Positions 15,923 through 24,538 of a DNA stretch of 64,000 nucleotides are shown piece by piece. The notes beneath the pieces are model-generated. The model worked only from the letters and a program-made list of their open reading frames with translations. It had not been told where the DNA came from and ran no database searches. The stretch is from Jiangella endophytica (lineage in GTDB: Bacteria; Actinomycetota; Actinomycetes; Jiangellales; Jiangellaceae), in assembly GCF_003427025.1 (NCBI RefSeq), contig NZ_QVAI01000018.1, forward strand, positions 62,001 through 126,000. The letters are read 5' to 3'. A program made the position numbers and the translations under genes. Position 1 is the first letter of the stretch. The number at the start of each line of letters is the position of its first letter.

Positions 15923-17215
15923 TCAGGCCCGCGGTCCGGTGCCGAGGTCGACGACGACGGTGAGACCGCCGGTCGGCGGGCTGTCCAGCCGGACGCCGCC
16001 ACCGGACTGCTCGGCCGTCCGCCTGACGATGTCCAGGCCCAGGCCGCTCGACCCGGACCCGCTGACGCCCCGGCGCAGCACGCCGGTGGTCTGACCGGAC
16101 GGCAGTCCCGGCCCTTGATCGGCGACGACCAGCCGCGCGCCGCCGACGTCGCGTGGCTCCAGCCGCACGGCGAACGCCGTTCCGTTGGCGGTGTGCGCGA
16201 AGACGTTGCCGAGCAGCGCGTCGACGCACGCCTCCAGGTCACCGCGGGCCAGAGCGACCGGCAGCGGGCCGGGCGCGACGTCCACCGTCAGCTCGCGGTC
16301 GGTGTCCTCGGCGAGGACCGCCCAGAACGCGGCCCGTTCGCGGACCACGTCCGCCGCGTCGGCCGTCGCCGCCTCCGGGAGGGCGCCGCGGCGCCGGGCC
16401 TGCTGGATGACGTCGGTCACCGCGCGGTCGACCGCGTCGACGCCGCCGACGATGCGCTCGGACTGCTCGTCCGTGGGCAGCGCCTCGGCGTCCATCCGCA
16501 GCGTCGTCAGCGGGGTGCGGACGCGATGCGAGAGGTCGGCGATGGTCTCGCGCTCCTCGCGCAGCAGGTCGGTGATGCGCCCGGCCAGCCCGTTCAGCGC
16601 CGTCGCGACGACACCCAGCTCGCCGGGAGCGGAGGTGTCGGCACGCGCGTCCAACTCGCCGCGGCCGAGCCGGTGCGACACCGCCGCGAGGTCGGTCGCG
16701 CCGCGTACCAGCCGCCGGCCGAGCCGGTCCGCGACCACGAGCCCGACGAGCAGCAACCCGACCCCCAGCCCGGCCAGCGCCAGCCAGGCGCGGGCGACGC
16801 CCTGGCGCAGCTCCGCGTCCGGAACGAACGTGCGGATGACGTCGGCGGTGCCGCCGGGCCCGCCGACGGCGAAGACGATCTCGCGGCCGCCGTCGGCCTC
16901 GGCCGACGCGCTGGACCCGCGCTCGGCCAGCTCGACCAGCGGCGAGCGGTCCGCCTCGGCGCCCAGCCGCTCGCCGTCGGCCAGGAACACCGTCACGTCG
17001 AACCGGGACGTCGCGTCGACCCGGTCGACGGTGAGCGCCAGCGACTCCCCCTCCGCGGTCGCGACCAGCGACGTCAGCGCCTGCGCCTCGACGGTGGCCG
17101 CCTGCACCGCGCGGTCGGCGGCGACGTTGCGGACCAGCAGCGCGAGCGGCACGAGGAACGCCACCAGGACCAGCGTCGTGGTGGCGGCGACGAGGACGAG
17201 CAGCCGGCGGCGCAC
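15923..17215 (-). CDS. Two-component sensor histidine kinase with HAMP domain
   Basis: A 430-residue membrane kinase. It has two membrane helices (about 5-30 and 150-175) flanking an extracytoplasmic sensor domain, HAMP (about 175-230), H-box IADLSHRVRTPLTTLRMDA (phosphoacceptor His), N-box LLGNVFAHTANG, G1 VVADQGPGLPSG and G2 GSSGLGLDIV. All catalytic boxes are intact. The GTG at 17215 lies 4 bp after the response-regulator stop with an AGGGG site inside that gene. It pairs with the regulator directly upstream. The signal is unknown. Confidence 0.92.
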   Translation of the reverse strand: MRRRLLVLVAATTTLVLVAFLVPLALLVRNVAADRAVQAATVEAQALTSLVATAEGESLALTVDRVDATSRFDVTVFLADGERLGAEADRSPLVELAERGSSASAEADGGREIVFAVGGPGGTADVIRTFVPDAELRQGVARAWLALAGLGVGLLLVGLVVADRLGRRLVRGATDLAAVSHRLGRGELDARADTSAPGELGVVATALNGLAGRITDLLREERETIADLSHRVRTPLTTLRMDAEALPTDEQSERIVGGVDAVDRAVTDVIQQARRRGALPEAATADAADVVRERAAFWAVLAEDTDRELTVDVAPGPLPVALARGDLEACVDALLGNVFAHTANGTAFAVRLEPRDVGGARLVVADQGPGLPSGQTTGVLRRGVSGSGSSGLGLDIVRRTAEQSGGGVRLDSPPTGGLTVVVDLGTGPRA

Positions 17216-17219
17216 GCCG

Positions 17220-17903
17220 TCACCCCTGCGGCGCGGCCAGCCGCACACCGACGCCGCGGACGGCGTGCAGGTAGCGGGGGTCCTGCGCGGTCTCGCCGAG
17301 CTTGCGGCGCAGCCAGGACAGGTGCACGTCGACGGTCTTGTCGGCGCCGCCGTACGGGAGCTGCCAGACCTCGGTCAGCAGCTCGCGTTTGCTGACGACC
17401 TCGCCGGAACGGGCGGCCAGGTAGTGCAGCAGGTCGAACTCGCGCGGGGTCAGCTCCAGCCTGGTGCCGTCGAGGGTGGCCTCGCGGCTGCGCGGGTCGA
17501 CCCGCAGACCGCCGACGGTGGCCGCCAGATCACGCTGCTCCTCGCCGCCGCGTCTGAGAACCGCGCGGATGCGGGCGTCCAGCTGGGCGACGCCGAACGG
17601 CTTCGTCACGTAGTCGTCCGCCCCGGCGTCCAGGACGGCGACCACCTCGCTCTCGTCGTCGCGCGCCGTGGCGACGATCACCGGGACGTCGCTGACGCCG
17701 CGCAGCATGCGCAGCATGGCCGTGCCGTCGAGGTCCGGCAGCCCCAGATCCAGCACGACGACGTCCGGGCGCTCGCCGACCGCCGACTCCAGTCCCGCCA
17801 TCGCCGTCGGCGCGGACCGGACCGCGTGCCCGCGCTCGGTCAGCCCGCGGATCAACGCGGACCGGATCGTCGCATCGTCCTCGACGACGAGTACCTGGGC
17901 CAT
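17220..17903 (-). CDS. OmpR-family response regulator
   Basis: A 227-residue regulator. The receiver domain starts VLVVEDDATIRSALIRGL with phospho-acceptor Asp52 in VVLDLGLPDLDG and Lys in YVTKPFG. The C-terminal winged helix (about 130-225) has ELTPREFDLLHYLAARSGEVV and KTVDVHLSWLRRKLGE. It is the first gene of an operon with the histidine kinase. The next gene upstream (18017, plus strand) is divergent and may be a target (inference). Confidence 0.93.
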   Translation of the reverse strand: MAQVLVVEDDATIRSALIRGLTERGHAVRSAPTAMAGLESAVGERPDVVVLDLGLPDLDGTAMLRMLRGVSDVPVIVATARDDESEVVAVLDAGADDYVTKPFGVAQLDARIRAVLRRGGEEQRDLAATVGGLRVDPRSREATLDGTRLELTPREFDLLHYLAARSGEVVSKRELLTEVWQLPYGGADKTVDVHLSWLRRKLGETAQDPRYLHAVRGVGVRLAAPQG

Positions 17904-18016
17904 GCCGACGACCCTAGGGCACCGGTGCTCGCCGCCCGGCCGGGTCGCCCCTCCCCAGGCGTGCGTTGAGGCTCCCTTAGCCGTCCCTTAACCCGGCCGG
18001 CGGGCATAGTGGGGAG

Positions 18017-18535
18017 GTGGTCAGGACTCGGATGGTGCGCGTCGGCACCGGTGTGCTGCTGTGGCTCGCCGCTGCCGCCGGCGCCACGGCCGCCGGCATG
18101 GCGGCGGTCGGCATGATCGGCACCGACATCTTCGGCTCCAGTCAGGAGCCGCTCACCCAGGCCGAGGTCGAGCAGCGTCTCGCCGCCCCGACGACCGGCC
18201 CGTCCGCCTCGCCGTCCCCCACCGCCACGCCCACGCCGTCCACGACCACGTCGCCGCAGCCCACGTCGCCGCAGCCCACGACGCCCCCGCCCGCCCGGCC
18301 GCGCGTCGTCAACGCCAACGACGCCGGCACAGTGACCGCCCAGTGCAACCCCGACGGCACCGTCCACGTCCTCGGTGTCATCCCGGCCCAGGGCTACGAG
18401 GCCGACACGGACGACGACGAGGACGACGACCACCCCCAGATCAAGTTCGAGAACGACTCCGTCGAGATCGAGGTCCGCCTCCGCTGCGTCGACGGCGTCG
18501 TCACCGACGAGATCGAGCAGAAGGCCGAGGACTGA
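18017..18535 (+). CDS. Secreted or anchored protein of unknown function with Ser/Thr/Pro linker
   Basis: A 172-residue protein starting at GTG 18017. It has one N-terminal hydrophobic helix (VLLWLAAAAGATAAGMAAVGMI), a Thr/Pro/Ser linker (about 60-95), and a small C-terminal domain with two Cys (TAQCNPDGT, LRCVDGVV) and an acidic patch of Asp/Glu. The pattern suggests an extracellular beta-rich domain closed by a disulfide. It is divergent from the two-component system with 113 bp between. The family is not recognised. Confidence 0.75.
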   Translation: MVRTRMVRVGTGVLLWLAAAAGATAAGMAAVGMIGTDIFGSSQEPLTQAEVEQRLAAPTTGPSASPSPTATPTPSTTTSPQPTSPQPTTPPPARPRVVNANDAGTVTAQCNPDGTVHVLGVIPAQGYEADTDDDEDDDHPQIKFENDSVEIEVRLRCVDGVVTDEIEQKAED

Positions 18536-18594
18536 CCGGCCGGCCTTGACGGGCGCGGTCGCCGACGGGCGACCATGGACCGTGGCCGCTCGGA

Positions 18595-19218
18595 CTAGTC
18601 GAGGTGGCCGGTCTGGTTGAGTTGGGCGATCTGGTGGCTGTGGAAACGGTCGTCCTTGCGCAGCAGGCTGATGCCGCCGGACGAGAACCGGAAGTGGATC
18701 CGGCCGGCCGCGTCGACGGGCATGCCCACCCAGGCCGCAAGGAGATACGTGGCTGTGCCTCCGTGCGTCACGATCACCTGGTTCTCGGCGGCGGAGATCT
18801 GGACGCGGTTCATCGCCGCGTAGGCCCTCACGGCGAGATCCATCCTGGTTTCAGCGCCTTCCACGCCCTCGTCGTGACGCATTCGCTCGCCGGTCTCGGG
18901 AGGCGGGACGAAGCGTTCGTCCAGCCATGCCTGTGGCTTGCCGCCCGCCTCGCCGTACGACTTCTCCCGCAGATCGGGGTCGACGGTCAGACTCGCGGCG
19001 AGTCGCTGGACGATGACGTCCGAGGTACGCCGGGCACGGCGAAGATCGGACGCGTACACCTCCACGGCGGCAGCGCCCAGCCGTTTCTCGAGGACGTCAG
19101 CGATCGCCCGGGCATGCCTGGCTCCGCGATCCGTCAGGTCCGAGTCGAACCACCCACCCACGAGTCCGTCGACATGGTGGGTGGCCTCCGGGTGGGTGAC
19201 GACGTAGATGTTCTTCAC
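18595..19218 (-). CDS. Histidine phosphatase family protein
   Basis: A 207-residue phosphoglycerate-mutase-like phosphatase. The RHG motif at the start is altered: the protein reads NIYVVTHPEATHHVDGLVGGWFDSDLT, so the usual R-H-G is T-H-P, keeping the nucleophile His. Also present are LTDRGARHARAIADVL, YASDLRRARRTSDVI (second phosphate-binding Arg) and VIVTHGGTATYLL (second His). The GTG at 19218 gives the proper N-terminus; the open frame upstream is antisense to mraY. It is divergent from the stand-alone mraY gene (174 bp). The base composition is milder than that of its neighbours. Confidence 0.87.
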   Translation of the reverse strand: MKNIYVVTHPEATHHVDGLVGGWFDSDLTDRGARHARAIADVLEKRLGAAAVEVYASDLRRARRTSDVIVQRLAASLTVDPDLREKSYGEAGGKPQAWLDERFVPPPETGERMRHDEGVEGAETRMDLAVRAYAAMNRVQISAAENQVIVTHGGTATYLLAAWVGMPVDAAGRIHFRFSSGGISLLRKDDRFHSHQIAQLNQTGHLD

Positions 19219-19392
19219 GGGGTCCCAGCCTGTCCGAGCGGCGTGCCGATGGGAACCACCGCGGGCGCGAGGCGGTGATCCGGACTCAGCTATCGTCGTG
19301 GCGGTCACCGTGGCAAATCCGGATGCGCCAACGCGGTGCTGGTTGCCGGAAGGCACCACGAACACTGACCAACGCGTGAGGGAGAACGCCGG

Positions 19393-20454
19393 GTGACTGC
19401 AGTGCTGACCGCGGTTGTCGTGGGTCTGCTGGTCTCGATTCTCGGAACTCGGGCAGCGATCTGGGCCCTGGTCCGGCATGGCTACGGCCAGCCGATCCGG
19501 GACGAGCTCTCGAAGAATCATCAGACCAAGCGGGGCACGCCCACGATGGGCGGGATGGTGATCATCCTGGCCGCGCTGGCCGGCTACGCGGTGGCCCACC
19601 TGATCCGCGGAACCGAGCCGTCGGCCTCGGCGCTGCTGGTGCTCGGGCTGATGGTCGGGCTCGGTCTGGTCGGTTTCCTCGACGACTACATCAAGATCTT
19701 CAAGCAGCGGAGTCTGGGCCTGCGCAGCCGGGCGAAGATGGCCGGGCAGGTGGTCGTCGCGCTCGCGTTCGCGCTTCTCGCGATCCGGTTCGAGGACGAC
19801 CAGTCGCTGACGCCGGCGTCGCAGGCCGTGTCGTTCCTGCGCGACACTCCGATCGTCCTGCCGGCCGCACTGTTCGTGGTGTGGGCGCTGCTGATCATCT
19901 CCGGTACCTCGAACGCGGTGAATCTGACCGACGGGCTGGACGGCCTGGCCACCGGCGCGTCGGCCATGGTGTTCGGTGCTTACACGCTCATCGGGATCTG
20001 GCAGTTCAACCAGAGCTGCCAGTCCGCTCCGGAACCGACGTGCTACGACGTGCGCGACCCGCTCGACCTCGCCGTGGTGGCGGCCGCGCTGGCCGGCGCC
20101 TGCATCGGGTTCCTGTGGTGGAACGCCCACCCCGCCAGGATCATCATGGGCGACACCGGGGCGCTGGCGCTCGGCGGAGCGATGGCCGGGCTGGCCATCA
20201 CCACCCGCACCGAGCTACTGCTCATCATTCTGGGTGGCCTGTTCGCGATCATCACCATGTCCGTGGTGCTGCAGGTCGGCTACTTCAAACTGACCGGCGG
20301 CCGGCGCCTGTTCCGGATGACACCGCTCCACCACCATTTCGAGCTCAAGGGCTGGAGCGAGGTCACGATCGTGATCCGCTTCTGGATCATCGCCGGCATC
20401 TGCGTCACCGCGGGGCTCGGCATCTTCTACGCGCAGTGGGTCGTCGGAGCCTGA
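19393..20454 (+). CDS. mraY: Phospho-N-acetylmuramoyl-pentapeptide transferase, stand-alone copy
   Basis: A 353-residue polytopic enzyme of normal MraY length. It transfers phospho-MurNAc-pentapeptide to undecaprenyl phosphate, making lipid I at the cytoplasmic membrane face. It carries [31 protein letters not shown] (catalytic Asp pair), [34 protein letters not shown] and the [11 protein letters not shown] loop, all intact. Normally mraY lies between murF and murD in the dcw cluster, but here no mur or fts gene is nearby. It is therefore probably a second copy (inference), perhaps for resistance to MraY-directed antibiotics or for a specialised envelope. The GTG start follows a GGGAG site. 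Confidence 0.92.
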   Translation: MTAVLTAVVVGLLVSILGTRAAIWALVRHGYGQPIRDELSKNHQTKRGTPTMGGMVIILAALAGYAVAHLIRGTEPSASALLVLGLMVGLGLVGFLDDYIKIFKQRSLGLRSRAKMAGQVVVALAFALLAIRFEDDQSLTPASQAVSFLRDTPIVLPAALFVVWALLIISGTSNAVNLTDGLDGLATGASAMVFGAYTLIGIWQFNQSCQSAPEPTCYDVRDPLDLAVVAAALAGACIGFLWWNAHPARIIMGDTGALALGGAMAGLAITTRTELLLIILGGLFAIITMSVVLQVGYFKLTGGRRLFRMTPLHHHFELKGWSEVTIVIRFWIIAGICVTAGLGIFYAQWVVGA

Positions 20455-20869
20455 TTGCCAGAGGGGCACCAGGCACGACGCGGACTCAGGTCGGGAGTCG
20501 TGCGTCGACCGCGAGACGTGCGCGGCCGGATGAGGATCGCGGCTGGGACGGCACAGGCAGTCCCGCGTCGAAGAGCTCCCGCGCGATCCCGTCAACCCAC
20601 CTGATGAGTGATCTCCAGGCGTGGAACTGGCTTGGCAAGGCTGGTCACGTCCTTGGCAAGGTCCACTGTCGCTCAGCTGTCCGACTCGTCCCGTTTTTCA
20701 GGGCAGTCAGCCTTGCCAAGATGACCGGTCCGCATGAGGCCTGAGGCGCGCGATCCCGAGCTGCCCCACGACCGACAAGCCGGATTCCCACGTCAAGGGG
20801 CCGCGCCGCCGCCCCGACCTGTCGCGAGTGATGTTGACCGCCAAACCCACTGGTCAGCGGCTCGCAGCC
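20455..20869. other. Non-coding stretch between convergent mraY and lpd
   Basis: A 415-bp gap between two convergent genes. I see no convincing gene, RNA or clear terminator in it. The only structure noticed is the three-copy near-palindromic element listed separately. Composition is somewhat less GC-rich than flanking housekeeping genes. Confidence 0.6.
20631..20720. repeat. Three copies of the near-palindrome CTTGGCAAGG
   Basis: CTTGGCAAGG lies at 20631-20640 and 20652-20661 (21 bp apart, about two helical turns), and its reverse complement lies at 20711-20720. Each unit is close to self-complementary. It could be a protein-binding array or a transposon-end remnant; no adjacent gene explains it. 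Confidence 0.5.
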
Positions 20870-22270
20870 CTACATGTTGATCATGTGCCCCGAGATGCCG
20901 TGCACCGCTTCCTTGACCGCCTCGGACAGGGTCGGGTGAGCGTGGACGTTGCGGGCGACCTCGTCGGCGGTGAGGTCCCAGAGCTGGGCCAGGGTGAGCT
21001 CGGGCAGCAGCTCCGTCACGTCCGGGCCGATCAGGTGGGCGCCGAGGAGCTCGTTGTGCTCGGCGTCGGCGACGATCTTGACGAAGCCGACGGGGTCGCC
21101 GAGGCCGTGCGCCTTGCCGTTGGCCATGAACGGGAACTTCGAGACCTTCACCTCGTGGCCGAGCTTGCGTGCCTGCTCCTCGGTGTAGCCGAAGCTGGCC
21201 ACCTGCGGCTGGCAGTACGTCGCCCGCGGGATCATGTCGTAGTCGACGGGCATGGTGTCGGCGCCGGCGATGGTCTCGGCGGCGATGATGGCCATGGCCT
21301 CGGCGGCGTGCGCGAGCAGCAGCTTGCCGGTGACGTCGCCGATGGCGTAGATGCTGGGCACGTTGGTGCGCAGGTGGTCGTCGACCTCGATGGCGCCGCG
21401 CTCGGTCAGGCGGACGCCGGTCTTGTCGAGGCCGTAGCCGTCGACGCGCGGGGCGAAGCCGATGGCCTGGAGGACCTTGTCGGCCTCGAGCACCTCCTGC
21501 TTGTCGCCCGAGGTGACCGTCACCCGCACGACCTCGCCGGAGTCGTCGATGCTGTCGACCCGGGTCGAGGTGCGCACGTCGACGCCGAGCTTCTTGTACT
21601 GGCGGGCCAGCTCCTTGGAGACCTCGGGGTCCTCGAGCGGCAGCATGCGGTCGAGGAACTCGACGATGGTGACCTGGACGCCGTAGTTGGCCATGACGTA
21701 GCCGAACTCGACGCCGATGGCGCCGGCGCCCGCGATGATGATGCTCCGCGGCAGCTCGCTCTCGAGGATCTGCTCCTCGTACGTGACGACGCGCTCGCTC
21801 AGCTCGGTGCCGGGCAGCAGCCGGGTCGTGGCGCCGGCGGCGACGATGCAGTGCTCGAACGTGACCGTCTCGCTGCCGCCGTCGTTCAGGCGGACGTCGA
21901 GCGTGGTGGCGTCGGTGAAGGTGCCCCACCCGTCGAGCTCGGTGATCTTGTTCTTCTTCATCAGGTAGTGCACGCCCTTGACCCGGCCGTCGGCCACGGT
22001 GCGGCTGCGTTCGTACGCCTTCGAGTAGTCGGCCTTGACCTCACCCTCGAAGACCAGCCCGAAGGTGTCGGCCTGGTTCTTGACGATGTGGGCCAGCTCC
22101 GCGTTGCGCAGCAGCGCCTTGCTCGGGATGCAGCCCACGTTGAGGCAGACGCCGCCCCAGTACTTGGACTCCACGACGGCGACGGACTTGCCCAGCTGGG
22201 CCGCGCGGACGGCCGCGGTGTACCCGCCCGGACCCGCGCCCAGGACGACGACATCGAAGTGCGCACTCAT
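20870..22270 (-). CDS. lpd: Dihydrolipoyl dehydrogenase (E3)
   Basis: A 466-residue FAD flavoprotein that reoxidises dihydrolipoamide in 2-oxoacid dehydrogenase complexes. FAD-binding [14 protein letters not shown] opens the protein. The redox disulfide is in [13 protein letters not shown] (Cys42/Cys47). NAD binding shows [17 protein letters not shown], the second FAD motif is IYAIGDVTG, and the dimer-interface His-Glu is in [13 protein letters not shown]. The ATG at 22270 gives a standard N-terminus. No E1 or E2 gene is near, so this E3 probably serves several complexes, as is common in actinobacteria. Confidence 0.95.
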   Translation of the reverse strand: MSAHFDVVVLGAGPGGYTAAVRAAQLGKSVAVVESKYWGGVCLNVGCIPSKALLRNAELAHIVKNQADTFGLVFEGEVKADYSKAYERSRTVADGRVKGVHYLMKKNKITELDGWGTFTDATTLDVRLNDGGSETVTFEHCIVAAGATTRLLPGTELSERVVTYEEQILESELPRSIIIAGAGAIGVEFGYVMANYGVQVTIVEFLDRMLPLEDPEVSKELARQYKKLGVDVRTSTRVDSIDDSGEVVRVTVTSGDKQEVLEADKVLQAIGFAPRVDGYGLDKTGVRLTERGAIEVDDHLRTNVPSIYAIGDVTGKLLLAHAAEAMAIIAAETIAGADTMPVDYDMIPRATYCQPQVASFGYTEEQARKLGHEVKVSKFPFMANGKAHGLGDPVGFVKIVADAEHNELLGAHLIGPDVTELLPELTLAQLWDLTADEVARNVHAHPTLSEAVKEAVHGISGHMINM

Positions 22271-22323
22271 GATGGACAGCCTAGATGGCTCGCCGCGCCG
22301 CGATGACACAGTCATGAAGCCGA

Positions 22324-22347
22324 AGTGAATCCACCTCGGCATTCACT
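22324..22347. promoter_or_regulatory. Inverted repeat in the lpd/WXG-like divergent promoter
   Basis: AGTGAAT (22324-22330) and ATTCACT (22341-22347) are perfect inverted arms separated by 10 bp, lying 8 bp before the GTG of the small WXG-like gene. It is a candidate operator for an unidentified regulator, or part of a 5' leader hairpin. Confidence 0.45.
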
Positions 22348-22355
22348 GTGATGTT

Positions 22356-22610
22356 GTGAACGACACCACGCGAGCCGACCTCGAACGGCTGCAGATCCAG
22401 GTGGGCCGGATCATCGGCGATCTCAAGGCCGCGCTCGACGCTCCGCTGGCGATCATGGCGTCCGGCGAGGCGTGGACCGGAAACCGGGCCAATGGTTTCG
22501 GGACGTCCATGGAGATCCACAAGGACGTGCTCCGGCAGGGTGCGGACACCATCGACGAAGACATCGACGCGGCCGTCGCCGCGGCGCCCGCGGAGGAGGC
22601 ACCGGCATGA
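22356..22610 (+). CDS. Small WXG100-like helical protein
   Basis: An 84-residue protein of two predicted helices with a W-x-G turn in the centre (GEAWTGNRANGFG, Trp about residue 41) and a following helix (MEIHKDVLRQGADTIDEDIDAA). Size, helix-turn-helix plan and the spaced Phe after the WxG resemble type VII (ESX) secreted partner proteins. The stop overlaps the ATG of the 640-residue gene, so the two are made together. No ESX core gene (EccC-type ATPase) is present in the window. It may act as a secretion partner or chaperone for the large protein (inference). Confidence 0.65.
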   Translation: MNDTTRADLERLQIQVGRIIGDLKAALDAPLAIMASGEAWTGNRANGFGTSMEIHKDVLRQGADTIDEDIDAAVAAAPAEEAPA

Positions 22611-24529
22611 CGTTCTCCTCCGTCTCGGTCGCCGGCCTCGAGGACCTCGTCGCGAAGCTGCAGATCGCGCTGCGCGAGCTCGACGACTTCCTCGGCTACA
22701 CCACCGAGCGTTCGGTCCGGGCGGACATGAACCGGTTGGACGTGACCTCGACCGGTTTCGAGGACCTGGCCGTGGTCCACGAATGGGTCGAGTCGGCGCT
22801 GCGGGAGACGCAGCGCCGGCTGGGGCTGGCCCGCGCGCTGGAGCACCAGCAGCCGGGCGCGCCTATGGTGCGGCTCGAGGAGAACGCGCTCACCGACTAC
22901 GACCCGCTGCTCGCCGAGCGGCAGGGCCGCGACCTCGCCACCCGTGTCAAGGAGTCGGGCCAGCTCGACGCGGACATGGTGGAGGAGCTCGAGCAGCTCG
23001 CCTACGATCCGGACGCGATGGCCGGGTTCTACGCCGAACTCGGCCCGGAGATGGCGGCCCGGCTGGCCGCGTCCCTGGGCATGCCGGAGTCCGGTGTCGG
23101 CGAGAACGCCCAGCACTACCTGGAACTGCTGAGCATCGGCCTGGCCACCGCGATGATGGACGCCACCCCACCCGACGGCATGGGCGCCTTCAGCGAGTTC
23201 GGGCTGGCGACGGACGATCCGCAGGTCGCCTGGGGCCGGCTGGCGCTGCTGCAGTACGGCGACTTCTCCGGACAGCAGGCGTTCGTCGAGCAGACCGTGA
23301 ACGGGACGGCGCTCGACGCGTTCGCCGCCGAGGACTGGGCCGACCCGAACAACATCTCCGCCAAGACCCTCGGCGACGGCGACACCGCGGTCGGCCTGAC
23401 GGAGGACATCGGCGCGCTGGCCTTCGGCACGCTCGCCCGGTACCCCGGGCTGGCCACGAAGGTGCTGTCCGAGCAGGACATCTCGGCCAAGGAGATGACG
23501 CACCGCGTCTACGCGGCGGCGGGCGACCCCGCGCAGCGCGCCGACCTGGCCGACAGCTTCGGCCTGGCCATCGAGGCCGCCACCGGATCGCAGGGCGACC
23601 CGCCGAGTACCGAGCACACGCCGGAGCAGGCGGCGCTGGCGTTCGAGTTCATCACCGGCTCGGCCGACCACGAGTCGATCCCGCCGGCGATCAAGGACAC
23701 GACCGCCCGTGTCGCGGCGGCATACGTCGACGAGATGGTGGCCGGCTCGTTCATCGACGGCGGCGAGATGTCCGGCGACCGGGGCTCGTCGATGGACGTC
23801 ATGCCGGAGGACTTCCCCCAGGGCACGGGCCTGAGTCCGGACTTCTACCTCAGCCCGAGAGCCGTGCACCGTTTCCTCGGCGGCTTCCAGGACCAGATCG
23901 GGTACTCCGCGCCGTTCGAGGTCGCGGTCGAGTCGCTGTACAACAGCTCCCTCGCCGACGCGATCGTCGCCGACAAGGCTGACGGCGGCAACCGGGTGAA
24001 CGACGTCATGAGCCTGTTCGGTGCTGCGGCCACGCTGTACTTCGAGGGCCAGCGCGAGTTCGCCGCCGACTTCGATGCCCGGGAGCAGGCCCGCAAGGGC
24101 GCCGTCGCGAAGATCTTCACCGAGGGCACCGGCACGGTGCTGCCCCCCGGCGTCGGCTTCTGGCTGCTGCACCAGGGCGTCGGCGGGAAACTCGACCAGT
24201 GGGCGAACAGCACCGACACCGAGGGCGCCGTGATCGCCGAGAACACCGACGCGGCCCAGCTGCGCTGGTACATGACGGTGCACGCGATGATCGGCAACGG
24301 TGTCGGCTCCACGCCCGAGGCGCACGTGATGGACTCCGCGCCGGAGGCGATCAAGGGAGAGTACGGAGAGCTGCTGCCGATGGACCAGATCTACGCAGAC
24401 CCGGAGCTACGCCGGCAGTTCATGGAGTGGGTCCAGAGCGTCCCCGCCCTGGACGACATGGCCGACGCGGGAACGGACGCCTGGGACAGCGGCTGGCAGG
24501 GCGCGCAGACGTTCCTCGGCCGGGCCTGA
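22607..24529 (+). CDS. Large uncharacterised protein coupled to a WXG-like partner
   Basis: A 640-residue mainly helical, acidic protein with no signal peptide and no membrane segment visible. The N-terminal 120 residues are helical (VAGLEDLVAKLQIALRELDD ... WVESALRETQRR), reminiscent of WXG/LXG-type N-terminal regions. The middle includes DYDPLLAERQGRDLATRVKE and YGDFSGQQAFVEQT; the end is WQGAQTFLGRA. I see no toxin, nuclease or protease signature. Similar long proteins of unknown function occur in actinobacteria beside small WxG proteins, so a type VII substrate or surface factor is the working idea. No immunity-like gene follows; the next gene is convergent nucS. Confidence 0.65.
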   Translation: MTFSSVSVAGLEDLVAKLQIALRELDDFLGYTTERSVRADMNRLDVTSTGFEDLAVVHEWVESALRETQRRLGLARALEHQQPGAPMVRLEENALTDYDPLLAERQGRDLATRVKESGQLDADMVEELEQLAYDPDAMAGFYAELGPEMAARLAASLGMPESGVGENAQHYLELLSIGLATAMMDATPPDGMGAFSEFGLATDDPQVAWGRLALLQYGDFSGQQAFVEQTVNGTALDAFAAEDWADPNNISAKTLGDGDTAVGLTEDIGALAFGTLARYPGLATKVLSEQDISAKEMTHRVYAAAGDPAQRADLADSFGLAIEAATGSQGDPPSTEHTPEQAALAFEFITGSADHESIPPAIKDTTARVAAAYVDEMVAGSFIDGGEMSGDRGSSMDVMPEDFPQGTGLSPDFYLSPRAVHRFLGGFQDQIGYSAPFEVAVESLYNSSLADAIVADKADGGNRVNDVMSLFGAAATLYFEGQREFAADFDAREQARKGAVAKIFTEGTGTVLPPGVGFWLLHQGVGGKLDQWANSTDTEGAVIAENTDAAQLRWYMTVHAMIGNGVGSTPEAHVMDSAPEAIKGEYGELLPMDQIYADPELRRQFMEWVQSVPALDDMADAGTDAWDSGWQGAQTFLGRA

Positions 24530-24538
24530 CCGCGGCCG

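Noticed and set aside
20609-20744. Short plus-strand open frame after mraY
   Set aside because: No ribosome-binding site, no similarity recognised, and it coincides with the CTTGGCAAGG repeats.
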